Assembly: GCA_965242795.1 (NCBI GenBank)
Contig: OZ251505.1
Coordinates: forward strand, 2,604,001-2,668,000
Length of the DNA stretch: 64,000 nucleotides
Source: Bin18 sp965242795
Lineage (GTDB): Bacteria; Desulfobacterota; Binatia; Bin18
Reading direction: 5' to 3'
The translations under genes were made by a program, and so were the position numbers. Under the pieces are notes generated by a model. It was given only the letters and a program-made list of their open reading frames with translations. It had not been told where the DNA came from and did not search any database. Of the stretch, positions 51,107 through 59,710 are shown piece after piece (the stretch's first letter is position 1; every line of letters begins with the position of its first letter).

Positions 51107-51877
51107 TCAGCCGCCCGTGCCGAATCCGAACGCTCTGGTGTATCCGAAGTGGATGCCCCATTCGTCCACGTCGAAGTCGTACTCGAGTTGCGGCCTGTGC
51201 AACGCTTGGCCGTCTCCGGTCTCGAAGTCGACGTCGTAGCCAGTGTACTGGAACCGCAGGTCGAAGCGGTTGAGCACGCTGCCGAATTCCAGGCCGGCGC
51301 CGATCAGCCAGGGGACCGTGCCCCGATCCTTGCGCCGCTCCCCGGCGATCCCGGCGCCGTTGTCGTGCGCCGCATGGAAGGTCGTGTCCAGCCAGTGCAC
51401 CCCGGAGAGGAGATAGACCGAGCGGCCCGCGCCGAGGAAATCGAGCCCCGCGGGCACGTAGCCCAGCCGGGCGTTGAACCCGACGCGGTGGTTCTTCTCG
51501 AACGACCACGCCCCGGGCCAGACGTCGCGGTCGCCCGTCCCCGTACCGCGCAGAAATCCTCTGGCGCGCTCGTTGAAATAGAGCGTCCCTTCGACCGCGC
51601 CCGAGAGATACACCCGCCCGGTCAGGAACCGCCGGTAGCCGACCGTCATGCCGAACGCGCCGACGCTGTGGCCTTCGTCGTTCGTGGCTTTCGCGGACGA
51701 CGCCGGCGGCACCGCGAAGCCCGCGCTCTTCGCATAGCCCACGTCGGCGTATTCGTGCCCCAACGAGAGCCCGCCGAAGAAGCCTTCGGTCGCGTGGGCC
51801 GCGGCGTCCGCCGCTCCGGTACCAAGAGCAAGAAGCAGTGCGCCCGTGAATCGCCAAATGTGCGGGAGGAACTTCAC
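51107..51877 (-). CDS. Outer-membrane beta-barrel protein (OmpA/OmpW-like size)
   Basis: 256 residues: signal peptide MKFLPHIWRFTGALLLALGTGAADA, then eight or so amphipathic strands beginning TEGFFGGLSLGHEYADVGYA and ending EWGIHFGYTRAFGFGTGG. No lipobox and no OmpA C-terminal domain. Probably a surface barrel; no ligand can be inferred. It precedes the Tsx-like gene by 32 bp on the same strand and may be co-transcribed with it. Confidence 0.75.
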   Translation of the reverse strand: MKFLPHIWRFTGALLLALGTGAADAAAHATEGFFGGLSLGHEYADVGYAKSAGFAVPPASSAKATNDEGHSVGAFGMTVGYRRFLTGRVYLSGAVEGTLYFNERARGFLRGTGTGDRDVWPGAWSFEKNHRVGFNARLGYVPAGLDFLGAGRSVYLLSGVHWLDTTFHAAHDNGAGIAGERRKDRGTVPWLIGAGLEFGSVLNRFDLRFQYTGYDVDFETGDGQALHRPQLEYDFDVDEWGIHFGYTRAFGFGTGG

Positions 51878-51915
51878 GATGCGTTCCAGGGGGAGGGCGT
51901 GTTGCGACCGTCCGA

Positions 51916-52650
51916 TTACCGCACCAGCCCTTCGATCAACGGCACCTCAAATACCTTGTCGTGATTGATCGGTCCATGCCCGAAGTAGCCGCCCTCGCCG
52001 AACAGTTCGCCGTGATCCGAGGTGACGGTCACGTAGGTGTGCCGCGGCACCAAGTCGAACAACCGTGCGAATACCTGGTCGAGATAGGCCACGGCGCGCA
52101 CCTGCCGGGCGCGGAGCCGGTTGAGCATGGCCGCCATGTCGTTGTGGCGGGGCATCAGCGTGAACGTATCGAAGTCCGTATTGAGCAGCGTGGCGGGGTT
52201 CAAGACCGGCAGCGAGACCAGCGCATGGGTCCGATAGCCCAGGTGATGTTTCAGGAAGCTGGGCAGATAGAGCCGCGGCACCAGACTCTTGAATTCCACG
52301 TCGTCCGCGCCCAGCCGTTCGCGGTATTTGAGAAAATCGTGCTGGTAATACTCGGAGGCATAGACGTGGCTGGGGCTGGCGTGCGGCAGCAGCCCCATCA
52401 GCAGATTGTAATGCGCCGGCGCCGTCCACGACGCATAACTCCAGCAGCGCCGCACCGCGCCGAGCTTCAACAGCGTCGTGGGCGCCGCGGCCATCAGCGC
52501 GTCGTAGCGGCAACTGTCGAGCACCACCACGACGTAGTTGTTCCGCGCCCGCGGCGGGACCGGAGCGGGCGCGGGAGGGGTCTGCGAGACGTCGTCGACC
52601 GTGGGCCGGGCGGTCGCACGGGATCCGAAAATCCGTTTGAGAATATCCAT
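51916..52650 (-). CDS. Alkaline-phosphatase-superfamily (sulfatase-like) hydrolase
   Basis: 244 residues. NNYVVVVLDSCRYDALM has the metal-binding D with a Cys at the nucleophile position, and VTSDHGELFGEGGYFGHGPI is the second metal site of sulfatases and phospho-transferases in this superfamily. Much shorter than typical sulfatases (450-550), so the C-terminal subdomain is missing or minimal. The Cys is in D-S-C-R-Y, not C-x-P-x-R, so formylglycine conversion is unlikely. A cytoplasmic phosphoesterase or mutase is as likely as a sulfatase. Confidence 0.75.
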   Translation of the reverse strand: MDILKRIFGSRATARPTVDDVSQTPPAPAPVPPRARNNYVVVVLDSCRYDALMAAAPTTLLKLGAVRRCWSYASWTAPAHYNLLMGLLPHASPSHVYASEYYQHDFLKYRERLGADDVEFKSLVPRLYLPSFLKHHLGYRTHALVSLPVLNPATLLNTDFDTFTLMPRHNDMAAMLNRLRARQVRAVAYLDQVFARLFDLVPRHTYVTVTSDHGELFGEGGYFGHGPINHDKVFEVPLIEGLVR

Positions 52651-52989
52651 GTGCGCGACAGATGCGGCCCGTCTTGCCTTCCGGACTTTTTATTGGGGCG
52701 ATGACCTGTGCTGTTCGGAAATTCCGTTGTCATTGATGATATGCGGCACCGTATCCGAATCCCTGGCAGCCCGCCACGCTCCGGGTGATTGCCTGACGGC
52801 CCAGTTCGGAGACTCCTTACTCGGTGCCTGCGGCCCCACTATCGCAGCCCACCGGCAAGCCGGTGAGGGTCCCTGCCGTGAGTCCATACGATCGCGGCGC
52901 CCTCTCTACGAGCGGCGGACACGACGAATGCGAAACTGCTACACTCCCGGCAGTTGCAAGGGCCGCGCCGTCCGCAGCGAGCGCGTATC
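52651..52989. other. Divergent intergenic region before the DUF488 gene
   Basis: 339 bases without a gene. A small hairpin ACCGGC-AA-GCCGGT lies near 52850. TGCTACACT about 50 nt before the DUF488 start could be an extended -10 box. No repeat family of the window is recognised here. Confidence 0.4.
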
Positions 52990-53640
52990 ATGGCGTCAAC
53001 GGTCAACCCGCCTCCGCCCGGTGTCCTGACGGTCGGGCATTCCACTCACCCCTGGGACGTCTTCGTGGGTCTGTTGCAGCGTCACGCCGTAACCGCGCTC
53101 GTCGACGTCCGCTCGGTGCCGTACAGCCGCTTCAACCCGCAGTTCAACCGCAACCGGCTCGAACGCGAGCTTCCGTCGCACGGCGTGCGCTACGTCTTTC
53201 TGGGCCGCGAACTCGGCGCCCGGTCCGACGACCCGGCCTGCTACGACGAGACCGGTCGGGTGCAATACGACCGGCTCGCCCGCAAGCCGGCGTTCCGCCG
53301 CGGCCTGGACCGCATCGTACGGGAGGCGGCACGAAGCCGCGTCGCGCTGATGTGCGCGGAAAAGGAACCGTTGTCGTGTCACCGCACCATCCTCGTCGCC
53401 CCAGCCTTGGAGGGCCGCGGAGTCGAGATCCAACACATCCTGGCCGACGGCACCTTGGAGCCGCACGCCCACGCCCTACACCGCCTGATCGGCAGCCTGA
53501 AGTTATCCTCCACCGACCTGTTCCGCTCCCGCCGCACCCTCGTCACGGAAGCATTGGCGCGCCGCGCGGCGCGGATCGGGTATGTGAACCTGGAATTCGC
53601 TACGACAAGAGGGTCTCCGAACCGAAAGAGCAAAGGGTAA
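52990..53640 (+). CDS. DUF488 family protein
   Basis: 216 residues. LTVGHSTHPWDVFVGLLQRH, LVDVRSVPYSRFNPQFNRN, YVFLGRELGAR and VALMCAEKEPLSCHR are the invariant DUF488 motifs. The conserved His, Arg and Cys residues suggest a catalytic or metal site, but no biochemical role is established for this family. The ATG at 52990 is preferred; an upstream one at 52954 adds 12 basic residues not seen in relatives. No co-transcribed partner. Confidence 0.92.
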   Translation: MASTVNPPPPGVLTVGHSTHPWDVFVGLLQRHAVTALVDVRSVPYSRFNPQFNRNRLERELPSHGVRYVFLGRELGARSDDPACYDETGRVQYDRLARKPAFRRGLDRIVREAARSRVALMCAEKEPLSCHRTILVAPALEGRGVEIQHILADGTLEPHAHALHRLIGSLKLSSTDLFRSRRTLVTEALARRAARIGYVNLEFATTRGSPNRKSKG

Positions 53641-53854
53641 TGACAGAAACTTTATCGGCTTTCTGTTGGATCTCGTTCCACCGTCTGGGGGAATCGCTCC
53701 TCAAACGTAGAGGACCCGCGAGTGCGCATGCCGTTTCAAATACCTGATACGCAACCGGATTTGTCCCCCGCGGCGTTGTGTGCTGTTATGCGCGCCGGAC
53801 ATGCCGCCTGCGGGCGCCGTATCACGAACGGACTAAGGACTGAGCACTGTAGTC

Positions 53855-55039
53855 ATGACCGACACCCCCTCCTATGACGTTTTCGAGCCGAACCCGGAGC
53901 ATGGGTTGCTGCGCCGCACCGTGCGCGAGTTCGTGAAGGAGCGGGTCGAGCCGCAGGCGCTGGAGCACGACCGCGAGGAACGCTTCAATCTTCCACTGTT
54001 CCGGGAACTGGGCAGGCTGGGTCTCCTCGGTATTACGGTACCTGAAGTGGACGGCGGCGCGGGCATGGACGCAGTAGCCGCGGTGATCGCCCATGAGGAG
54101 TTATCCGCGGCCGACCCGGGCTTCTGCCTCGCCTATCTGGCCCACGCCATGCTGTTCGTGAACAACTTCTGCCGCAACGCCAACCCCGAACAGCGCCGGA
54201 AATATCTGCCGCGCGTCATCTCCGGCGAATGGGTCGGTGGCATGTGCATGACCGAGCCGTCCGCGGGCACGGATGTGCTCGGCCTCAAGACGCAGGCGGT
54301 GCGCTGCGGAGACGTGTACTCCCTGACCGGCCGCAAGATGTTCATCACCAACGGCGCGGTGGACGATACGACGCTGGGCGACATCTTTCTGGTGTATGCC
54401 AAGACCGAGCGGGGGCTGAGTTCGTTCGTGGTCGAAAAGGATTTTCCCGGCTTTACGTTGGGACAACGCCTGCACGGCAAGACGGGGATGCGCGCTTCGA
54501 CCACGGCCGAACTGGTGTTCGAGGAGTGTCAGGTGCCCGTCGAGAACCGGCTGGGCGAGGAAGGCGACAGTCTGCTGCACATGATGCGCAACCTGGAGAT
54601 CGAGCGCGTCACGCTGGGCGCCATGGCAACCGGGATCGCCGGCCGCTGCCTCGAAGACATGCTCCGCTATGCCGGTGAGCGGACCGCGTACGGCAAGCCC
54701 ATCGGCAGCTTCGGGCAGATCCAGCGGTATGTTGCCGACTCCTACGCCCAGTACATGGCCGCGCGCACCTACGTGTACAACACGGCGGGGCGTATGAACC
54801 TCGACGCGCCCGGCCACCGGATCGACTCGGACGGGGTGAAGCTGGTCGCCACCACGATGGCCAAGAACGTGGCCGACAACGCCATGCAGGTGCTGGGCGG
54901 CTACGGCTATTTCAACGAGTACGTGGTCGAGCGCCTGTGGCGGGATGCCAAGCTGTTGGAAATCGGCGGCGGCACGCTGGAGGCACACCAGAAGAACATC
55001 GCCAAGGACTTGGCACGTCACCCGGACGTGATCCGCTAG
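53855..55039 (+). CDS. Acyl-CoA dehydrogenase
   Basis: 394 residues, full length. FAD/substrate motifs GMCMTEPSAGTDVLGLKTQA and TGRKMFITNGAVDD, then the helical C-terminal domain with ERTAYGKPIGSFGQIQ and QVLGGYGYFNEYVVERLWRD. The Glu in the usual Y-E-G-T position is Gly (IGGGT), but E250 in LEIERV falls where isovaleryl-CoA dehydrogenase has its base, so the enzyme should be active and of that branch (branched or short acyl-CoA). A small membrane-protein gene follows 11 nt later. Confidence 0.93.
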   Translation: MTDTPSYDVFEPNPEHGLLRRTVREFVKERVEPQALEHDREERFNLPLFRELGRLGLLGITVPEVDGGAGMDAVAAVIAHEELSAADPGFCLAYLAHAMLFVNNFCRNANPEQRRKYLPRVISGEWVGGMCMTEPSAGTDVLGLKTQAVRCGDVYSLTGRKMFITNGAVDDTTLGDIFLVYAKTERGLSSFVVEKDFPGFTLGQRLHGKTGMRASTTAELVFEECQVPVENRLGEEGDSLLHMMRNLEIERVTLGAMATGIAGRCLEDMLRYAGERTAYGKPIGSFGQIQRYVADSYAQYMAARTYVYNTAGRMNLDAPGHRIDSDGVKLVATTMAKNVADNAMQVLGGYGYFNEYVVERLWRDAKLLEIGGGTLEAHQKNIAKDLARHPDVIR

Positions 55040-55050
55040 ACGGAGGCGCC

Positions 55051-55242
55051 ATGCGCAACCTATGGGACCGCATCATGATCGGCCTCATGATCGGGGTCAT
55101 TCTGTTCTGCCTGATGGAGATCTGGAACGGCACCGCGGAGTGGCTACGCTGCAGCGTCGGCATCGGCGGGGGCATTCTGGTCATCCTGATGAAATTGAGC
55201 GCCATTAAGAAAGCCGGCCAGCGCCCCGGAGCGCATTCCTAG
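55051..55242 (+). CDS. Small two-helix membrane protein
   Basis: 63 residues: MRNLWDRIMIGLMIGVILFC and an amphipathic linker, then a second helix (SVGIGGGILVILMKL) and a basic tail. GGAGG is 5 bases before the ATG, and the gene follows the acyl-CoA dehydrogenase stop by 11 nt. Family unknown; probably an inner-membrane protein. Its stop overlaps the end of the next, convergent gene by 4 nt. Confidence 0.7.
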   Translation: MRNLWDRIMIGLMIGVILFCLMEIWNGTAEWLRCSVGIGGGILVILMKLSAIKKAGQRPGAHS

Positions 55243-55466
55243 TCTTCGAGGTCGGCTTCCAATTCCGCGGCCTGCGCTTCGAGGGTCGCCTGGAGGCCGC
55301 CCAGAGCGTCGGACACGGCCTCCAACGCGGCGCGAAAGTCGTCTTCATCCTCCACGGCGCCGGCCGCGGCGCGCTGTTCGCAGTCTCGGCGCACTTCGGC
55401 CACGGACACCCCGGCCGCCTTCACCAGCCCGATCCAATACCCGACCGTTGCCAGCGCGTCGTCCAT
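55239..55466 (-). CDS. Small acidic helical protein
   Basis: 75 residues from the ATG at 55466, which is 9 bases after AAGGAG; the ATG at 55475 abuts the ribosome-binding site and is less likely. Sequence is helical and acidic (VEDEDDFRAALEAVSDALGG; EAQAAELEADLED) and may form a coiled coil. No family recognised. Confidence 0.6.
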   Translation of the reverse strand: MDDALATVGYWIGLVKAAGVSVAEVRRDCEQRAAAGAVEDEDDFRAALEAVSDALGGLQATLEAQAAELEADLED

Positions 55467-55642
55467 ACCGTGCATCTCCTTTCGCGCCGGTCGTCACCGA
55501 CCCCGCATCGGTCGAACCGTCACGCTATTCCGCAAATGTATAGAAAACCGGGAGCGACGACGATACCGGGAAGACGGCCGCTAGGTGGTGCTCCCCGTCC
55601 GCCCTTGTTCCCGTTCCGAGATTGCGCCATTTTGGGCGCCGC

Positions 55643-55716
55643 GCCCCCGTAGCTCAGCAGGATAGAGCACCGGATTCCTAATCCGGGTGTCGTGCGTTCG
55701 AATCGCGCCGGGGGCA
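55643..55716 (+). tRNA. tRNA-Arg (anticodon CCU)
   Basis: Cloverleaf by eye: acceptor GCCCCCG / CGGGGGC with discriminator A, D-arm GCTC...GAGC, anticodon stem CCGGA / TCCGG with loop TTCCTAA (anticodon CCT, reads AGG), T-arm GTGCG-TTCGAAT-CGCGC. CCA is not encoded. Lies just before the aminotransferase gene. Confidence 0.95.
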
Positions 55717-55785
55717 TGATCTCCTCCCATGTGCGGCCCGGCACGAGACCACGGCCCGCTCTGGAAGACACCCAAGAGACGACCG

Positions 55786-56949
55786 ATGTTCGAGAGCCGG
55801 CGCATGCAGGCGGTGCAGTCGCCCATCATTCCGGTGGTGGGCGAAATGATCCGCGCCCACCCCGGCACGATTTCGCTGGGCCAGGGCGTGGCGTATTACG
55901 GCCCGCCCGCCGCGGCACTGGAGGCCGCGCAGCGGTTCGGGGCCACGGCCGCGGACCATATCTACAAGCCCGTCCAGGGCATCGATCCGTTGCTGGACGA
56001 GATCGGTCGCAAGCTGGGAGCGGAAAACGGCATCCGACTCGGTGACGGACAGCGCGCGATCGTGACCGCGGGCGGGAACATGGCGTTTCTGAATGCCCTG
56101 TTCGCTATCTGCGATCCTGGCGATCAGGTCATCTTGCCGCTCCCTTATTACTTCAACCACGAAATGGCGGTCGGCATGGTGAGCGGCGAGGCGGTCTGCG
56201 TCCCCACCGACGCGCAGTATCAGCTTCAGGTCGGCGCGATCCGCAACGCCATTACCGAGCGGACGCGCGCGGTCGTCACCGTGTCGCCCAACAACCCTGC
56301 GGGCGTGGTGTACGCCGAGGCCGACCTACGCGCCATAAACGCGCTATGCCGCGAAGCCGGCATCTACCACGTCAGCGACGAAGCCTACGAGTACTTCACC
56401 TACGACGGGGCCCGGCACTTCTCGCCCGGCTCCATTCCGGGCGGCGCGGCGCATACCATCTCGTTGTATTCGCTGTCCAAGGCGTACGGCTTCGCAAGCT
56501 GGCGTATCGGCTGGATGGTCGTGCCGGATCACCTCGTGACCGCCATAAAGAAAGCGCAGGACACGATCCTGATCTGCCCGCCCGTAGTCTCCCAACATGC
56601 CGCCGCGGCTGCCATGCAGGTCGGTGTCGGGTATTGCCGCGAAAAACTGGAAGCCCTGACCGCCATCCGGTGCCGGGTTCGGCAGGCACTCGGCGAGTTG
56701 GGCGGCCTGATTGATCTGCCACGCTCGGACGGGGCGTTCTACTTTCTGCTGCGCGTGCGCAGTAAGTTGGATCCGCTCGCGCTGACCGAGCGGTTGATCC
56801 GCGACTATCGCGTCGCGGTGATTCCGGGCACGGCCTTCGGCCTGACGGACGGCTGCTATCTGCGCGTCGCCTACGGCGCGCTCGACGAAGCTACGACCGT
56901 CGAAGCGGTCAGTCGGCTGACGAGAGGGCTGCGCCCCCTCGCTGCGTGA
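55786..56949 (+). CDS. Class I/II pyridoxal-phosphate aminotransferase
   Basis: 387 residues. GTISLGQGVAYYGPP (N-terminal substrate strand), TAGGNMAFLNALFAICDPGD, VTVSPNNPAGVVY with the conserved Asn, DEAYEYFTY (Asp/Tyr for the cofactor) and K232 in SLSKAYGFASWRIGW, then an Arg near the C-terminus (CYLRVAYGAL). Fold type I aminotransferase of the aspartate-aminotransferase group; the amino donor is not deducible. Start at 55786, after the tRNA; the longer frame would run back to the tRNA 3' flank. Confidence 0.92.
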   Translation: MFESRRMQAVQSPIIPVVGEMIRAHPGTISLGQGVAYYGPPAAALEAAQRFGATAADHIYKPVQGIDPLLDEIGRKLGAENGIRLGDGQRAIVTAGGNMAFLNALFAICDPGDQVILPLPYYFNHEMAVGMVSGEAVCVPTDAQYQLQVGAIRNAITERTRAVVTVSPNNPAGVVYAEADLRAINALCREAGIYHVSDEAYEYFTYDGARHFSPGSIPGGAAHTISLYSLSKAYGFASWRIGWMVVPDHLVTAIKKAQDTILICPPVVSQHAAAAAMQVGVGYCREKLEALTAIRCRVRQALGELGGLIDLPRSDGAFYFLLRVRSKLDPLALTERLIRDYRVAVIPGTAFGLTDGCYLRVAYGALDEATTVEAVSRLTRGLRPLAA

Positions 56950-56982
56950 TCCCTCCGGCTCCCGGCGTGTTCCTCCGCCGGA

Positions 56983-57010
56983 GTAGGGGCGACCGGCCGG
57001 TCGCCCCTAC
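56983..57010. repeat. Perfect 28-bp palindrome of the GTAGGGGC family
   Basis: GTAGGGGCGACCGG joined directly to its reverse complement. Lies 34 bp after the aminotransferase stop; may act as an RNA 3'-end hairpin. Confidence 0.8.
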
Positions 57011-57140
57011 TCCTACTTTTCAATCTGATACTCCTCTAGCCTCTGCGCCCCCTTGAGCCGCTCACCGTGCAAGCTATGCTGGCCGCGGCCCGGTCAGCTT
57101 GAAGGAACCGGGCACACTAGACGCGAGAGGAAATGCGGTT

Positions 57141-58301
57141 ATGCGAGACGGCCTGCACGTCATGGACAGCGACCTGCACGTGATCGAGAACGGCGAGGTG
57201 TACGAAAAGTATCTCGACGAAAAGTACCGCGACAAAATGCCGCGCTATCTGGGCCTGAGCCCGACCCGTTTCCCGCATTGGGACGTGCAGGGCACGATGA
57301 TCCCGCCGTGGGCCACGTCGCAGGACGTTGTGAGAGCTCAGGCGTATCTGGACAAACCCACCGAGCACATCTACCAAGCCGTCCGGGAGCGGGAGTTCGA
57401 ACCCATCTCGACCCTGGAGGCCATGGACGCCGAGGGCATCGACGTCGGCATCGTCTATCGCACCTTTGCTCACATGGTCGTGTCCATCGACGACCTGGAA
57501 CCTGCATATGCCGCGGCGTACTGCGCGGCCTTCAACGACTGGCTGGCCGACTATTGCGCAGCGAACGCCGGGCGGCTCAAGGCTGCGGCCATCGTGTCCC
57601 TGCACGACCCGGAACTCGCGGCCGCGGAGGCCCGCCGCGCGGTCGAGGACAAAGGCCATGTCGCGGTCGTGTTGCTCCCTATGCCGTGCAATGGCCGCTA
57701 TTTCCACGCGCCCGAGTGTGACGTGCTGTGGAAGGAGATCGTCCGCTTGAACGTGCCGCTCGCAGTCCACGGCACGAGCGGCGGGGCCAGCCGCGATTAC
57801 GCCAGCAACCGCTACCGCGGCTATCCGAACTTCCGCACCCTCAACCACGCCTCGGCCTTCCCCCTGGAACTGATGGAGGCGATGGGCGCGCTGATCGTGG
57901 GGGGCGTGCTGGAACGCTTCCCCGGGCTGCGCGTCGGCTTTCTCGAGGGCAACTGCGGCTGGCTGCCGTGGTGGCTCGACCGGCTCGACGACCAGTGGAA
58001 AAAGTACGGCGGCGGCGAGGAAATCCGCCTGTCGGCCAAGCCGAGCGAGTATTTCCTACGGCAGTGCTTCATTGGCACCGACGTCGACGAAGAGTTGCTG
58101 GCCGTGACCATCGACAAGGTCGGCGACGACAACATCGTCATGTCGGTCGATTACCCGCACGCCGATGGCCCGTTCCCCAACGGCATCAAGGAGTTCCTGG
58201 AACTCCCCGGCGTGGGTCTGGACTCCAAGCGCAAGATCATGTGGCAGAACTGCCTGCACCTGTACGACTTCGACGAAGCCGAGATCCTGGCCGAGGCATG
58301 A
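57141..58301 (+). CDS. Amidohydrolase 2 family metal-dependent hydrolase/decarboxylase
   Basis: 386 residues. The N-terminal MDSDLHVIENGEVYEKYLD has the D-x-D-x-H metal signature of this family's larger members. Further landmarks: VHGTSGGASRDYASNRY (His ligand), GGVLERFPGLRVGFLEGNCG and MSVDYPHADGPFPNG (catalytic Asp region). Relatives include decarboxylases such as ACMSD and gamma-resorcylate decarboxylase. GAGAGGAA precedes the ATG at 57141. Flanked by intergenic repeats; no operon. Confidence 0.9.
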   Translation: MRDGLHVMDSDLHVIENGEVYEKYLDEKYRDKMPRYLGLSPTRFPHWDVQGTMIPPWATSQDVVRAQAYLDKPTEHIYQAVREREFEPISTLEAMDAEGIDVGIVYRTFAHMVVSIDDLEPAYAAAYCAAFNDWLADYCAANAGRLKAAAIVSLHDPELAAAEARRAVEDKGHVAVVLLPMPCNGRYFHAPECDVLWKEIVRLNVPLAVHGTSGGASRDYASNRYRGYPNFRTLNHASAFPLELMEAMGALIVGGVLERFPGLRVGFLEGNCGWLPWWLDRLDDQWKKYGGGEEIRLSAKPSEYFLRQCFIGTDVDEELLAVTIDKVGDDNIVMSVDYPHADGPFPNGIKEFLELPGVGLDSKRKIMWQNCLHLYDFDEAEILAEA

Positions 58302-58523
58302 GCCTGCTTCTCCCTTTCCTCTTATTCTCCCTTTTCCCTTGGCGGGAGAGGGGAGAGACTCTCATTTGAGCTCCAATAACACCTTCCGGGGTTCCTGCAC
58401 CCCCAGCCAAACCTGGAACGCGTCCTCCTATAAGAATTGCCTTTAAAATGTCGACGCAACAGGAAAAGTCGAACCTGTACACCATCAATTGTTGCCCGTG
58501 TCTTTGCTTGAACAGACATATGC

Positions 58524-59609
58524 TTACGTCTCTGCAACAAAGTGTTCGCTGTTCAAGTGGTCGAGAATCTGGGCCAAGGCGCCCGCGTAATGGGCCGCGG
58601 GCGGATAGCCCGGTGCTGGGGCGAGACCCTGTTCCTGTTTGGATGCCTCGAAATTGAAGACGCGCAACAGCCATAGCGCCTCGCAGCAAACAAAGAGCCG
58701 CGACGCTACGATTTCTGCGCCCCGGTCGCCGTAGCCGGTGACGAACGCGGCGAACAACGCCGGGTCCGGCGTGAGCCGACCGTCGGCGGCGCGCACGGTC
58801 CAATGTTTCATCTTGACGAAGTCGAGCGGCGCCAGATCGACGACGGCGTTGTCCCAGTCTATGACCGCGGCCAGCCGCGCTGTCCCGTCGTGCTTTTTCT
58901 TGTCGTCAACGCACATGAGGACGTTCGCGGGGGCGAAGTCGTTGTGGACCAGGCAGGGGCCGTAGGCCGGATCGATCGGCGCCGCGGCTGGCGGGAACAG
59001 GCGTTCGACGGCTCGTACCAAGCCGGGGTCGAGTCCCCAGCCGGCCGCCTCCTTCCGTTCCTTCTCCACGGCTGCCCGAAAACGGTCAGGCCACGCCAAC
59101 GGCGTCTTTCCGATGCCGAAGAAGTCGGCGTACACGGCCTCGAAGCGGACCCGGTGCAGCCGGGCCAATGCCGCCCCCGCGGCGGCGTATGCCTCCGGGT
59201 CGGGGGTGTTCCAGAGCGGCTCGCCGTCAACCCATTCGTAGATGAAATATGGGTGAGGAATGATCTCCCGGCTGCAATCGTAGGCCACACCAGCGGGCTC
59301 GATACCGTCTTGCTTGAGCCCCGGGCCGCGGCGGGCGGCGTGCAAACGCTCCAATGCGTGGGCCTTATCCGCGTCACTAACCCCGGCGTGTGCCGGGTCG
59401 AGCAGCCAACTGACGAAGACTTCTTTGATCAGGTCGGCTTCGTAGCGGTAGATGTGTTCCTGCGTTCTGATGCGTAAACCGTACGTGCGACCGTTCGCTG
59501 CGACCTTGAGAATCGTGTTGACGTTGCCGGCCAGGATGTCGCAGACGCGCGGGGCCGCGTCGCCGGTCAGCGGCGCGAAAATCCGTCGAAGCTGGTCTTG
59601 ATCGATCAT
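58524..59609 (-). CDS. APH-fold (choline/aminoglycoside kinase-like) phosphotransferase
   Basis: 361 residues from MIDQDQLRRIFAPLTGD. Kinase-like N-lobe (GNVNTILKVAANGRTYGLRI), EWVDGEPLW hinge, catalytic LVHNDFAPANVLM (H-N-D) and metal-binding AVIDWDNAVVDLAPLDF. This branch phosphorylates small hydroxylated molecules; nothing nearby identifies the substrate and a resistance role should not be assumed. Divergent from the S9 peptidase gene with 101 bp between. Confidence 0.88.
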   Translation of the reverse strand: MIDQDQLRRIFAPLTGDAAPRVCDILAGNVNTILKVAANGRTYGLRIRTQEHIYRYEADLIKEVFVSWLLDPAHAGVSDADKAHALERLHAARRGPGLKQDGIEPAGVAYDCSREIIPHPYFIYEWVDGEPLWNTPDPEAYAAAGAALARLHRVRFEAVYADFFGIGKTPLAWPDRFRAAVEKERKEAAGWGLDPGLVRAVERLFPPAAAPIDPAYGPCLVHNDFAPANVLMCVDDKKKHDGTARLAAVIDWDNAVVDLAPLDFVKMKHWTVRAADGRLTPDPALFAAFVTGYGDRGAEIVASRLFVCCEALWLLRVFNFEASKQEQGLAPAPGYPPAAHYAGALAQILDHLNSEHFVAET

Positions 59610-59710
59610 GCGGGCGGGCCGCCAAGCTGCTACATTTCGCGTTCCATGCGGTCGGACGCAGCGGCGTCGGGAGTGCATTCCAGACTCCGCCTTTCATAGT
59701 ACGAGGAGCC

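Noticed and set aside
55643..55716. tRNA-Arg as an integration site for a mobile island
   Set aside because: No integrase gene or duplicated tRNA 3' end was found nearby.
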